Origin: Sycon ciliatum | Taxonomy: Eukaryota > Porifera > Calcarea > Leucosolenida > Sycettidae | Assembly (NCBI RefSeq): GCF_964019385.1 | Contig: NC_088645.1 | Coordinates: 42,570,831-42,634,830, forward strand | Direction of reading: 5' to 3' | DNA: 64,000 nucleotides | In this document: positions 1-10,373 of the stretch, piece by piece | How the letters are laid out: every line of letters begins with the position of its first letter | Numbering within the stretch: the first letter of the stretch is position 1 | Notes under the pieces: generated by a model | What the model was told of the DNA's origin: nothing | Database searches by the model: none | The model's input: only the letters and a program-made list of their open reading frames with translations | Program-made: the position numbers and the translations under genes

Positions 1-1898
1 AACTCGACGCACTGCTTCAGGTCGGAAGTGAATGGTACTGATCGTTTGGGATGTGGGCAAGCCGTGGGGAGGGAGATCAGCAGTGGAGATATCGTCGCCG
101 GGGATGCTACACTTCTTTGCAAAGAAGCGTCCAAATGCCTCCGATTTCTCTGCACTTGTTGCGTACTCGTGGCCATTGGCGTCAGCAATCAGCGGTATAT
201 CTGTATGGCGCCCTATGCCACTTGCACACTTGAGCTTTGTCCACCACTGCTTGCTGTGCATGGACCCGTTTGATAAGCTGCGGCGTAGGCTGTCCTCCTT
301 AGGCCCCGGTCACACCGAAACAAGCCACTTTGGGCTTGTTATTGCTGGCGCTCAGCTGGCTTGCGTGGTCGCTGTGACGCGGTCACACCAGACCCTGACT
401 GCAAAGCTTGAATGGCTTGTTTTTCTTACCCGCCAAATTTTGAATATCTCGAAGCACACCAATGTTTGCAAGAAACCGGAAAGCAGAACGTTCGTGATCT
501 AAAACTGTACTTGTTCTTGTGTTCAGTTTTGATGAAGAAGCAAAGGAAGCCCGGATTCTGAATTGCGAAGTTGTGCTCTTTTTATTTGTTCGGTGTGCAT
601 GGACGCGATGGTTCGGGTGGTGTTTCCTGGTGTCTAGCTTTCTGCCCCGCCGGTTGCCGTTCTTCAACTCAGTTGCAATCCACTCTCTTCTTCGTACCCG
701 GCTTTCTTCATGAATTCGGTCGTGAGTGTGGTGCCTTGTCTTGGCCTCAAACCACAGCTCCAACAATCTACGCAGCAGTCTAGAGGCACAGCGGAAGAAA
801 TCCATGGTCGTCGGACAAAATCCAAATCAAACTGAATACACTGTAGCTGGATAGACAGACTCACGGTCAAAACCAAAGGCGAAGGGATAGCACGGTTCCA
901 CGGACACAAGAAAGAACATCAATATCAGTTCATCATGTCAACTAGCTACATGATGTGCTCCAAGCGCACTCAAATTATTTTTTGAATTTCGGCTTTCAGC
1001 CGCTTGTACAAGCTGTGGCTGAAACAAGCCGAAAAAACGGCTGAGAGTCAACCACGGCTGAAAGTCGCTTGTTGGACATTTTTCAGCCATTTCCATGGTA
1101 ATAGTGACGTAAACAAGCGCTTTTTTCGGCTGAACGGCTGAATCGAGCTCGGTGTGACCGCGGCCTTAGCCTGATGGGCTCGAAAGAGGGTTGCAACAGC
1201 CTCATTGACAGACGTCACAAATTGTTGCTTCAGTATGACGTCCTGGGGGGGGGGGGGGGGGAGCGCCTCCAGGACCACCAATGCCTGTCTTTGATGGCCA
1301 TTGCCCGCGTGCACTCCGGGGTCCACCACTTTGGATCTGATGGCTTGGTGGTCATTGCCTTTGACGGAACGAATTGGGCGACGGCGTTGGATATCGTGGC
1401 AGTCACCTGCTGGCAAGAAGTGTCCGGGTCATCCGTTATGATGTCAGACCAGTTGGTATTCCTAAAGTGGGAGCGGAGACGGTTCCAGTCTGCTTGGTTG
1501 TAGCGCCAAACAGTTCTGTAGGTGCGCTTCTCTTGCTGCACTCGAGCGGGGAATGTGGCAACAACTACAGCGTGATCTGATTTACCAACAAGAGGCAACA
1601 CATCTACCTCCACTGGCTCCTGGAAGTCGGACATTATCAGGTCAAGAGTGTTGTTTCCGCGGGTTGGTTCTGCCACATGCTGGGTGAGGCCATGCTGGGC
1701 ACACATATCCTCAGCGGCTTCGCCGGCTAGAGACGTCCTGCTGCTCTGAAGCCAACTGTTGTTGTGCACGTTGAAGTCCCCGGCAATTACGAGCTTGGCG
1801 CCTTGCTGTCGCACTCGATCGATTGTGCTGTCAATATGTTCCAGGATTGAGATGTCATGATCTGCACATGAACCTGGCCGATTAGCCCCATCCCTCAC
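1..1898 (-). pseudogene. LINE ORF2 fragment (APE-type endonuclease plus linker), split by a TIR element
   Basis: Non-LTR retrotransposon ORF2 remnant. The APE/EEP endonuclease nicks target DNA to prime reverse transcription. Reading leftward from 1898, the catalytic block is visible as VIAGDFNVHNNSW, then NTLDLIMSD and the terminal GKSDHAVVVATF motif, followed by a linker rich in Trp (WWTPECTRAM). The frame slips at the G-run near 1250-1261. It resumes as QQFVTSVNEAVATLF up to 1166, is broken by the 302-1165 insertion, and continues at 298 with KQWWTKLK and EKSEAFGRFFAKKCSI, the usual spacer before the reverse transcriptase. The RT domain would lie beyond the window edge. The N-terminal third of the endonuclease is missing, so the copy is 5'-truncated near 1898. 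The clade (CR1/L2/Jockey-like) was not resolved. Confidence 0.85.
302..1165. mobile_element. 864 bp non-autonomous TIR element, Harbinger-like (TTA target duplication)
   Basis: The ends are inverted: GGCCCCGGTCACACCGA on the left, and the complement of TCGGTGTGACCGCGGCC on the right. TTA flanks both sides (299-301 and 1166-1168). A 3 bp TTA/TAA duplication and a GGCC..GGTCACAC terminus fit PIF/Harbinger MITEs. Removing it rejoins the LINE linker reading frame. Inside are repeated GGCTGAAA/CAAGC stretches forming partial inverted repeats, but no transposase. The same terminus and TSD occur on the 5.4 kb element at 40163-45537. Confidence 0.8.
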
Positions 1899-1963
1899 AC
1901 AAACAAGTCAACAAAGAGGCATCTTTGGATTGAGGAGTGCTGGTTTCGAAACAACTGGTTTGA

Positions 1964-2332
1964 AGCTCAAAGTAGAGCTGGTGTTAGCTCAGAGCAGAGC
2001 TGCTGTTAGCTCGAAGTAGAGCTGCTGTTAGCTCAAAGTAGAGCTGCGGTTAGCTCAAAGTAGAGCTGCGGTTAGCTCAAAGTAGAGCTGCGGTTAGCTC
2101 AAAGTAGAGCTGCTGTTAGCTCAAAGTAGAGCTGCTGTTAGCTCAAGGTAGAGCTGCTGTTAGCTCAAAGTAGAGCTGCTGTTAGCTCAAAGTAGAGCTG
2201 CGGTTAGCTCAAAGTAGAGCTGCTGTTAGCTGAAAGTAGAGCTGCTGTTAGCTCAAAGTAGAGCTGCTGTTAGCTCAAAGTAGAGCTGCTGTTAGCTCAA
2301 AGTAGAGCTGCTGTTAGCTCTACGTAGAGCTG
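1964..2332. repeat. 22 bp minisatellite, about 17 copies
   Basis: Tandem units of AGCTCAAAGTAGAGCTGCTGTT run head to tail. Most differ only at the CTG/CGG position and by a few single changes. AGCTC and GAGCT inside each unit make short self-complementary steps. It lies between the LINE fragment and the downstream end of the DIRS-like element. No reading frame is implied. Confidence 0.95.
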
Positions 2333-2511
2333 CAATGCTAAATGGATGTAATATAGCGCAAGGCAGAGCCGCAGCAAATAGCTAGATAACACCAGTTGTG
2401 AGAGTGGACCCATGAAACCAGCACTCCGTTAACTAAGCACTATTGACGCACAGCAAGGGTCAATTAATGTCAGCACAGGCAAGCATTGCGCAGCTAGAGT
2501 TCAGTAGCTCA

Positions 2512-3274
2512 TTACTCACCCGAGTTGGGGATCATGGCATCCATGGCACGGCAGCAAGCCGGGACGATAGCTGGCGCTATGCGCTTGTTGTAGTCTGGAT
2601 GTAGCATAGACACGCATCGCTCTTTCCACTGACCTGCCACTCGGAAGAAGGAGTCGGGGGCACTAGCCATAGCAGCGGTGGTGGCTACACCAATGTGGAC
2701 CGAATGCCCGGAGTAGTTCGACTGGGATGGTACACCGGCCGCAGCGACAAGAGACCATACTGTTACTGTGAATGACTGCCTGGTCAGCTGCTGTCTGTTC
2801 GAGAGTACGAACAAGAGTTGCTCCGGTCCCTCGCGACGAGTGACAAATGGGTAGCTAACAATGGCACGGACCGGGCAGTACGGCGGTACAGACGGGCCAA
2901 TGTCACTAGTAACGCCTTTACCGAATGGGTCCGTCTTGGATGAAAGCAGGAAGAGTTGCAGGCGTCCGTCACCAGGGGAGCTAGTACAGCCCCGTGTGAT
3001 GCCATTAGTGAATTCAGCGCACCGAAGAAATCCAAAGAAGCAGCATGGCGGCTTGGTAGAGCAGCTTGTCATGGCCATTCAGGATACTACTTTTCCGGCG
3101 TGCATCCGTCAGGTGTCGTAGGATTGGCATAGTTATAGGAGGGCGAGGGGTGAGTGCAGCCGTACCATGGCATCGCTGGATGCCCTTCAACACCCTCTTC
3201 AGAAGCCACGCATCTACCAAGGGGCCGGCAAACCCATTCTTAAGGTGGGCTTTATGCACCGCACTCGCATACAC
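2512..3274 (-). pseudogene. Tyrosine recombinase of a DIRS/Ngaro-like retrotransposon (inactive)
   Basis: Integrase-type tyrosine recombinase that, in DIRS-order elements, inserts circular cDNA. The N-terminal SAM-like part reads YASAVHKAHLKNGF...LLKRVLKGIQRCHG (3274-3160). The catalytic part follows in another frame: FFGFLRCAEFT, KTDPFGKG, CPVRAI, LTRQSFTVTVWSLVAAAGV, YSGHSVHIGVATTAA and the terminal QWKERC block. The first catalytic Arg (in LRCAEF) is present. In the HxxR box, H is kept but R is replaced by H (GHSVHIG), and no Tyr sits at the nucleophile position after the QWK motif. With the frameshift near 3060, the enzyme is judged dead. The domain joins the RT with no RNase H between them. 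Confidence 0.85.
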
Positions 3275-3297
3275 AGATACAGTTCAGGGCACGCTGA

Positions 3298-4317
3298 TCA
3301 TAGTTCACGCATGAATGTGTGTCCAGGAACGATGACTCGGGCAGCAAAAGTGAGCTTCCCCAGGAGGGACTCGAGTTGACGCTGGCCGATGCTGCGCTCG
3401 CTGATAGTAGCCATGAGTGGCGCACGGATCTCGGACAGCTTGTCCTCTGGTAGCCGAGCTTCGTGGCGCTCGCCGTCTAGGACAATACCAAGGAAGGTCA
3501 ATGATGGTGATGGCCCTTTGAGCTGGGATGGAGCAAAGAGGAGTGCCGAGATACGTGAACGCCCGGAGGGGGATGGTGAGTTGCTGGTTGGCTGCAGCCA
3601 AACCAGTGGAGATATCGAGAAAGTCATCGAGGTAGTGAAGCCGGAGATCTTTAGCAAACTCGTGCTGCATGATCCAGTTGACTGCTGTGGCTACTGAGTC
3701 AAAGACGGCTGGGCTGGAGCGGAGGCCGAAAGGCAGAAAGCGCTCGTAGTAGTAGGAGCCTTCCCAGCGAAGTCCTGACGGCGGACTGGGATCTGCCGAA
3801 ATGCACTGCGTACATCGAGCTTGGACAAATACACAGGCTGTGGGCATGACATGATGATGTTGATCGCGTTGTCAATGCTCGCGTAGTGCAGAGAGAGCGG
3901 CTCGGCAGGAATGCTGTCGTTCGCGCCGGTGCCTTCCGGACTAGACAGATGGTGGATCATTCGCGGCTTGCCGTTCTTTTTGGGGATGGCACCAATACCA
4001 GAGCGGCGCATGAACTGAAATGGAGGTGACGGAAATGGGCCTGTGGTCTCGCTGCGGGCGCAGGAAGCAGCTAATTGCTCGGATATAAATGCCGAGTGAG
4101 TGAAAGCCAATGGTAGATTATTAGAGAAAACCGAAATGTCGTGTTGGCCGGCAGATCCAAGAGTAAAGCCACGGCGCAGGCCATGGAGAACATACGCAAC
4201 ACATGATTGATCTGAGTGGTTACGTAACAGGCGGGCAAAGTGATCAGCTAGCAGTGTGGTGTCTGCAGAGTGTATAGGAAAGAAGCTACGTACCGAGTCA
4301 AGCGATTCAGTAGCCAT
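3298..4317 (-). pseudogene. Reverse transcriptase of the DIRS/Ngaro-like element, RNase H lost
   Basis: RT typical of YR retrotransposons. From 4317, the frame opens with MATESLDSV and runs through GIGAIPKKNGKPRMIHHLS and LSKLDVRSAFRQIP. A frameshift near 3775 leads to YYYERFLPFGLRSSP and the active site LHYLDDFLD. A second frameshift near 3620 leads to SLTFLGIVLDGERHEARLPEDK and LLGKLTFAARVIVPGHTF, the connection block that normally precedes RNase H. A stop follows at about 3298, and the recombinase N-terminus starts within about 25 bases. Family members carry an RNase H of roughly 120-150 residues here, so an internal deletion is inferred. Confidence 0.85.
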
Positions 4318-4321
4318 TCTG

Positions 4322-5420
4322 CTAGGTGCGGCGGGGTGGCCGATTGGCTCCGCGCTGCTGCTGGTTGCACATGATGCATGGGTGGTCCTTGCCACACTGG
4401 CTGCAGGTGTGGGAGAAGCGGCACGACGACAAAGAACAGCGACCTCCATTGAAGTTGCGGCAGATTTCTTGGCCGTCGCTGGTATGGTTGCGACCACTGG
4501 AGGTAAATGCTGCTGGCTTCGGGACGAAAAGGACACAAACCGCCCCTGGATGGACCGTCTTACATTGAGCGCATTTTGGGTGTGCATGGCCTGTGACGGC
4601 TATCTGCCATAGGTTCACGTCGATGGTGTCCAACCTCTTCGTGCCTGGTTACTGGGCCACGAGCATCCGCAGCTGGCGGTCGTACTCTAGCCACGCGCTT
4701 GGGAAGAACTGGCAGTTAGCAGTCAGGATCAACTGCTGGTACGCAATCAGTTCAGCAGTGCGGTGTAGGGCAGCAGCCGTGATAACAGACATGTATGTGG
4801 TCCATGCCTCGAGCCGGGTAGCTACATGTGTAATTATCGTGAACCTTGCGACGCACCTGCTTCGCGTCATCCGACTCAACGATATTTAGCTGGCTATCGT
4901 TATTCGGGTTGTGCACCAGCCGGAATGTTGGGCCGGAAGTGTGCAAGAATTTCAGGCAACAAACTTGAAAAATCTACGAACTCCCCTCGCAAGATACGTT
5001 CTTGCACAGCCTTGGGCACAGCTGGTGCAGGTGGCTGATCGGGTGGGTTACAGGAGCTTAGCCTGGCATAGTGGCGGCAGCTGCCGCATTGCCTTGGCCT
5101 TGGGTGAGGAGCGGCACAATGCTCTCCGATAATGATAAAATGGCGGCCGACAAAGCCGACTACACCTCGTCCCGTACGGGAGCGCAGAGATCCGTTGATG
5201 AGCCCGCGTCACCTGAGCTGGCGGAGGAGGCATTGGTGCACGTCGGGCTTCTGGGCTCGCGAGCCGTGTCCGCACTGTCATGTTGCTGGTTCTCCTGGCC
5301 GGAGCAGACCTCACTACCAAGGGCTAGTTGTGCCAGCAAACGGTCCTGTAAAATACTTTTACTAAGTTTCCTTTCGGATTCAAGCCGCGCTGAGAAGGCT
5401 CGCCGCGGAGGGCTTGGCAA
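4322..5420 (-). pseudogene. Gag-like ORF1 of the DIRS/Ngaro-like element
   Basis: Degenerate structural protein upstream of the RT on the same strand. It has a charged N-terminus with SERKLSKSILQDRLLAQLALGS (5380-5300, split by an indel). The central EAWTTYMSVI...AELIAYQQLILTAN...WLEYDRQLRMLVAQ (4830-4650) resembles the conserved Gag region of Ngaro/DIRS elements. A cysteine cluster follows: CAQCKTVHPGAVC, CRNFNGGRC, CRFSHTCSQCGKDHPC (4560-4350). At least two frameshifts separate the pieces. The 5' end of the element was not located; 5430-5735 has no recognisable coding or terminal repeat. Confidence 0.75.
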
Positions 5421-6030
5421 GGCATTGCCTTGACAGTGTCGACAGTAAGGTCAGACATACTGAAGAAATACAGTGTCGAGGTGACACTCGGGCTGGCAGC
5501 AAAGCTACGAAAGGAAAAGAAACACTGCTGAAGCACGATCCGTTGTCTGGAAGAGCACAACAGGGCAAGCAAGATTTGTTTTTCTTTTCCGCAAAAATGG
5601 GCTGGTGCCATTTGTGATTACGCAGCAAAACAAAGCGCATGACGTCAGTCTTGAATGCAGAACAAAGCAATGCAGTGCAGTGTGTGCGCTAGTTCGGATT
5701 GTTGCTAACAAGTACTAGCACAGCTAGTACACCATAAGCGGCACACATTGTAACACGACACCCTGTTTGCAGTTGCACTGTAAGCCATATGACTTCCAGG
5801 TCACCGCAGGTTATCATTCTGCTCCATGTGGCTATAAGCGAGGCCCGAACGTACCCAGACGGCGACTCCACCGCCTTGCGCTGTACGATCTCGGCGGATT
5901 GGCGGTGAATAGCCAGTAGTGTTGAAACGATCTCACCGGATACTCGTTAGCTCGCTCGCCAGAAACTCGGCTCGTTTGTGCAGCCAGCTCGTTTGCACTA
6001 ACGAACACCTTACTCCGTGCACATGGCAGT

Positions 6031-6170
6031 ATAGGGTTTTACGTCGGGCCCTAGACGACGGCTACTTTGGCCAACCGGACAACGAAGAAGTTGTGACCAA
6101 AGAGAATGATTTTATTTCTTGCGCATGCGTTTGTAGAATGACGTAATACTCAGTGAGTCAGGTCGCTACA
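6031..6170 (-). repeat. TRIM copy 1, 3' LTR (left)
   Basis: About 140 bp, nearly identical to 7023-7161. It ends in CTACA on the plus strand (TGTAG at the LTR start on the minus strand) and contains an AATAAA signal. Confidence 0.85.
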
Positions 6171-7022
6171 GTACTCCCCCGCCAGTGGTGAGGTCGGGAG
6201 GAGCGAAGCACGATAAACAAGAAACAAGAGAAGAGAAAGGAAGCGCAGCATGTACAAGGCGGAAAGGCAAAACTATAAGAATATGATACATATGTACAAG
6301 CGAGAGCTGCGTGTATGAAATTTGTTTGTGACGTGGCAACAAAGGCCGAAACAAAATCAAAAACAGTGAAGAAAGCGGAGGTGAGAGAGATGCATGACAG
6401 AGGCGGTTTAACATGTCAGAGGTGTGTTAACGTGACAGAGGTAGAGAGCATGTCAGAGGCAGAAAGAAAGAAAAGAGGAAATGTACGCGTGACAGAGGAG
6501 TGTTATCGTGTCAGAGGCGGAAAAAAAGGAAATGTACGCGTGACAGAGGAGTATTATCATGTCAGAGGCGGCTCCATGTTGCAGGCTTGGCGGGATACCA
6601 GCAGGAGCGCTGCACTGGGGCGAGGCGTGCCGACTGAGGCGGGGACAGATGGAGGCGAGCGCAGCTCCATGGGGTCCGGTGCCGGGCGTGTGCCTGCGTG
6701 CGTGCACAGACTCCTCAGTGAGTGAGCTGGTACGACGGGTGGAGGTAGCCAATTTCCAGCTTGAGGCCAGGACGAATACGAACGACGACGACTGGACGAT
6801 GCCGTGGCAGGATAGCGGGGTATCCAGGTGGGCCGGGGAGGGTGGCAGGGGCCACAGCAGTTCCGAGGGCGGATCCAGTGGTGGTGAGGCTCAAGTTTTA
6901 CGTCAACAGCCGGCGATTGACGGGATCCCGAGAGTTGAGGCGAGCAGGAAACTGCGACGGGCCGAGCTCGGGGATGGCAGGCTCAAAACTCCGAAGAGCG
7001 CAGCGTCAGGGGTCACCAATTT

Positions 7023-7161
7023 ATGGTTTTTACGTCGGGCCCTAGACGACGGCTACTTTGGCCAACCGAACAACGAAGAAGTTGTGACCAAAGAGAATGA
7101 TTTTATTTCTTGCGCATGCGTTTGTAGAATGACGTAATACTCAGTGAGTCAGGTCGCTCCA
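7023..7161 (-). repeat. TRIM copy 1, 5' LTR (right)
   Basis: About 139 bp. It differs from the left LTR by a small indel at its edge and a few substitutions (for example ACCGAACAAC against ACCGGACAAC). The PBS-like sequence follows it on the minus strand. Confidence 0.85.
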
Positions 7162-7414
7162 GCAGTACATGTCGACCGGGCCCGCGGGCCGGGAGTCGTA
7201 AAATAGTTTACAACTCCCTGGCCTGGTCGATCGAGAGTCCATGGGGGATCCAGTCCCGCGCAAAGTGAAAATCACTCGCAGTTACAGTAACTGTATGCCT
7301 GCACGACACTTGAGTTGTTTCAGTTGTCGTTGCAGCTTTGGTAGACTCTACTGATGTCTTGCTCTGCATCTGCTGACCTGTCCCAGGATATGCTTCGGTC
7401 ACGTCTCCATTCGA

Positions 7415-7606
7415 GTGAAAGTTACGCTAAGTCGTTTGGAAGTTTTCTCCCGCGATGCAGCGAAGACCAGGGCTACTTGCAATTTTTGCAAAACGGTCTA
7501 TTCTTACAAAGGCTACTCGACGACGGCGCTGAAAAGACATCTTGACACCAAACAGCAGTCCGAAGTGAAGCAGCAGCAACCCCAAATATCGGCGGTGATA
7601 ATTTGA
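7415..7606 (+). pseudogene. BED zinc-finger fragment of a hAT transposase
   Basis: The frame reads ATCNFCKTVYSYKGYSTTALKRHL, the C-x2-C ... STxxLxxHL signature of BED fingers that bind hAT ends. The final His of the usual H-x3-5-H pair is replaced (HLDTKQQS), and the frame ends soon after in a Gln-rich tail. The catalytic RNase H-like region is absent, so this is a relic of the transposase N-terminus in the hAT remnant. Confidence 0.7.
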
Positions 7607-8097
7607 ACCAGCTGAAAAAATCGAACTTAGAAAATTTATCAGTCCATAAATCATATTAATTTTGCCACATCAATGAAACTCGTTAGCTCGCTCGATAGCT
7701 TGCTCGTTAGTGGAACTGATCGCTCGTTTGTTATAGATACGCTCGTTTCAACACAAATAGCCAGGTAGCATGACATTCATTGCTCCTGATCTCCTGATCG
7801 GAATGTCGACGACCTGGATTTCTTCGCCTCTCTCCAGTTAGACATCTCTTTCGTCGCCAAGGGGAATCGCAGGGACCTCCTCGAAGCCGTTGTAGAATGC
7901 TGGGAGGATTTTCCTGCCGAGAAAATGCGTAGCTTGTGAATGTGCTTGAGGGACTCGTTTCACGGCATAATGGAGGTCGCGGGTTGGACCGACTGAATAT
8001 AGTCGACACCGATTCGTACACAGCGCTGGAAATGAAGAGGACATAACCAAAGTCCCGCGTCGGATCATGTTCACAGTTGCTATTCCCTCTCGCATGC

Positions 8098-8226
8098 GCT
8101 GGATGAAAAATTATTTTATTAGTGATGTTGAAAAATTATTGACGCTTCGGGCCAGTTACCAATCGTCAGAACTGAGTTCAATTTTTCGACATAAGTAATG
8201 AAATAATTTTCATCCAGCGCGTGTGC
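8098..8226. mobile_element. Short palindromic MITE
   Basis: GCGCTGGATGAAAAATTATT at the left and its near-complement AATAATTTTCATCCAGCGC at the right form arms of about 30 bp around a ~70 bp loop. There is no coding capacity. It separates the LINE fragment from the kinase exon, followed by a C-run at 8264-8276. Confidence 0.65.
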
Positions 8227-8321
8227 CAAGAGTGAATTACAACTGAAGAGAGATGTTGTCAGCCCCCCCCCCCCCCTTATAAGCAAAATGCAAATACAAA
8301 ATAAGCATAATTATCGCTTAC

Positions 8322-9288
8322 CGGAGAAAAACCACGTGCCACCTTCACAGTGTCCAGCACTATATCATGCAGCTCCTCAGCCTTGGGACGATCTTTCGCA
8401 ACGACTGCCAGGCAGCGAAAGATTGCAGGCTTGAGTGGATGGGCGTCTGGTATTCTTTCCAAATCAACGCCGCGCCGCTCGACTTCGGTGATAGCCGTGA
8501 CGGTCTCGTCACGCGTTCCGTCTGCTCGCTCCACTTGTCTGATGATGGTCCTTGGTGAGGTGTGCAGGTCTGTCGACGGTTCAACTCCTGTCACGACGCT
8601 CGTGGCCAGCACGCCAAACGAAAATATGTCGAGCGATTCGTCGTACACCGGAGGGTTTTGCAGAGCCTCCGGCGCCATGTACAGCACGTTGCCTGGGCAT
8701 GCCGTTAGATCTGGAAGAAAGCCAACCAAATCCGCAGGACTTGTTGGTCGCAGTCGCGCACAACCAAAGTCACAGAGCTTTGCGATCTGGCCCTTGATCA
8801 ACACATTGCGCAAAGTCAGGTCACGATGAATGACAGGGGGATCTCTGCTATGGAGATAGCGAACACCCGCCACAGCATCCGCCAGGAACGATAGCAGGGC
8901 GACATGGTCAAACCGATCTGCACCGACACTGCATTCACAAAGTGTATGATCGAATAGCTCAACCACTAACACTGGAAGATGACGATCGGCAGTGACTGCA
9001 AACACCGAGAACTTGACACAAGTTTGGGTGGTGCAGCTTAGACAGTCTTGCTATCTCAGCGCCAAATCGCCGCAGGTTCTTATCTCTCCCCTCCACATCT
9101 GCTTGATCATGTCTGGGGTGAAACACCTTTGCGGCTACCGGTATGCCTTGCCATACTACTCGATACACATCAGCGTCCGAACCGCGGCCAATCTGATCCT
9201 CGACGGTGAAAATACCGTGGTACGCGATTTCACCTCTGCCTAAGCCTAGATCTCGCAGTAACGCCGCTTCAGGCGTTGATACCGCCAT
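8322..9288 (-). CDS. TKL-like protein kinase, exon with one frameshift
   Basis: Eukaryotic protein kinase domain, transferring phosphate from ATP to Ser/Thr or Tyr. The start ATG at 9288 follows a purine at -3. N-lobe: glycine loop IGRGSDADVY, then VAAKVF with the ATP-binding Lys, then LSKLHHPNLCQVLGV. At about 9003 the frame slips by one base. The C-lobe then reads LPVLVVELFDHTL, HRDLTLRNVLI (catalytic loop), LCDFGCARL (Mg-binding DFG), YMAPEAL and DIFSFGVL. The domain ends near DRPKAEEL. The coding part ends with VARGFSP at a good donor (GTAAGC, 8321-8316), so a further exon lies to the left. HPNLCQ...LPVLVVEL resembles kinases expanded in sponges and other early animals. The frameshift means a pseudogene or a sequence error; all catalytic residues are kept. 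Confidence 0.85.
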
Positions 9289-10070
9289 CTCTACGGCTTT
9301 ACATGTGCGCCAGGGAGGGTGGAGTGCGTCCGAAAGCTAAGCCCGTGATCGATCTGCAAGAGCGTGGCCGTGGTCTTCCAGACTCTAGAAGGTAAATGAA
9401 AACTCCCAGCTCAGTGACTATCTGCCCTTTGGTCCGCACACGGGATCCTAATAAGTATACTTGTTCGTTTCGGAGTTGTGTTTCGAACTACATTGTAGGG
9501 ACAAGGGTAGATAAGGCTTTACTGGTCACAGCGCTGCATTCAAACACTGCAGATCTACGCGTAGCCTGGTCTGGTCACTGTCGCCAGGCACCAGCAGCAG
9601 CAGCCGTGGCAGCAACATGACCTGTCAGGATTGTTGTCGGACCATGTCATGTGGGCTCAACCTTACTCTAGTAGTAGATCTACTAGTCTCTAGTCTGGCC
9701 CAGACGAACAACGCAGTCGCCAGTGTTCTTCGTGACCTGGTGACTGTCCCCTGACCTGTGCTGGCCCTTTCCCCGCGCCTGGCCCTGCTCGAGTAGTAGT
9801 AGACAGTAGACAGTAGAGAGTAGACATCGGTATCCAGTATCCAGTGTCCATCATGATGAGGTGCGCGTCTGAAACATGTCGAGGCCGGGAAGCAGTCCCG
9901 TCGACGGCAGGCCACTACGGCACTGGTTCAGTTCGGCATCTGGCGATCTGCATGACTAGTACGATGTAAATGTCACACAAAGACGTTCAAAGATTTGTGG
10001 TAGCCGCTGAGTGGTACAGCCATTGCAGTAAGTAGCATTGGAATGATGCAGTCACAAACCGACACCACTC
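9289..10070. other. Region upstream of the kinase, no gene recognised
   Basis: Presumed 5' flank of the kinase. It contains short purine/CAG-like runs (9590-9610) and a TAGTAGTAGACAGTAGA-type stretch (9790-9830). No convincing promoter motif, exon or terminal repeat was identified. Confidence 0.5.
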
Positions 10071-10076
10071 TACTAG

Positions 10077-10252
10077 GACATGGAAATCCAGTCGATTGAC
10101 CGGGGCCCGCGCCCTCAGCGCGTACAGAACTTTTGAAAGTCGTTGCATGCAGCGCACAATCATGTTGATGCGACCAGCAGCAGCGCGTAATAATGCATGC
10201 CATGGCTGAATGGCCAGCGCCCTGGGGCCGCTAGACGTGTGACCGGATTTCC
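10077..10252. mobile_element. ~176 bp MITE with GACATGGAAATCC termini
   Basis: Left GACATGGAAATCCAGTC and right GACCGGATTTCCATGTC are inverted. The interior shares GTTGCATGCAGYGCACA and CGATGCGACC-like segments with the split copy at 34393-34526/38709-38764, defining a family. The TSD was not clear in this copy. Confidence 0.7.
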
Positions 10253-10373
10253 ATGTCTACGACAGTACTAGGACTGTCTGTACTAGTACTTACAGACTGT
10301 AACCAAGCTACCTAATCATCAAATACGGACCGAGACTAGCGAGAGGTCGCCGATTCGAGCCCAGCGGTCGCAC

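Larger units (their letters stand above)
6031..7161 (-). mobile_element. TRIM-like LTR element (copy 1)
   Basis: Two ~140 bp direct repeats (6031-6170 and 7023-7161) bracket ~850 bp of non-coding DNA. GCAGT lies on both outer flanks (6026-6030, 7162-7166), a possible 5 bp TSD. Orientation is minus: a primer-binding-like TGGTGACCCCTGACGCTG lies just inside the right repeat (near 7017-7000), a purine tract (GGCGGGGGAGTAC) abuts the left repeat, and AATAAA sits inside the LTR. There is no gag or pol. Internal repeated GTGACAGAGGAG/GTGTCAGAGGCGG motifs are shared with the copy at 36.0-36.9 kb. Confidence 0.85.
5917..7756. mobile_element. hAT transposon remnant with 8 bp target duplication
   Basis: Termini TAGTGTTGAAACGATC (left) and the complement of the right end, TTGTGTTGAAACGAGC, match at 14 of 16 positions. 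ATAGCCAG flanks both ends (5909-5916, 7757-7764), the 8 bp duplication expected for hAT. Subterminal CTCGTTAGCTCGCTCG-like motifs repeat near both ends, as in hAT transposase-binding regions. A BED zinc-finger relic lies at 7415-7606. About 1.1 kb of its length is a TRIM inserted at 6031-7161. Confidence 0.85.
5735..8095 (-). pseudogene. LINE ORF2 endonuclease fragment, split by a hAT element
   Basis: A second, unrelated LINE remnant. The frame ends at VMLPGYS (7765-7757), is interrupted by 5917-7756, and resumes at 5916 as IRRDRTAQGGGVAVWVRSG, the GGGVA strand typical of APE-type endonucleases. After a stop/frameshift near 5800, it continues as DLEVIWLTVQL...VTMCAAY, the next conserved strand. 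Upstream (8095-7770), an open stretch in the same direction is not diagnostic. The two halves join in frame when the hAT and one target copy are removed. The fragment ends near 5735, at or near the DIRS-like element. Confidence 0.75.

Noticed and set aside
1250..1261. G-run as a programmed frameshift site in the LINE
   Set aside because: The copy is already truncated and interrupted; slippage during replication or sequencing is the simpler reading.
10330..10372. B-box-like GATTCGAGCCC beside palindrome 1
   Set aside because: Isolated; no A box at a suitable distance.
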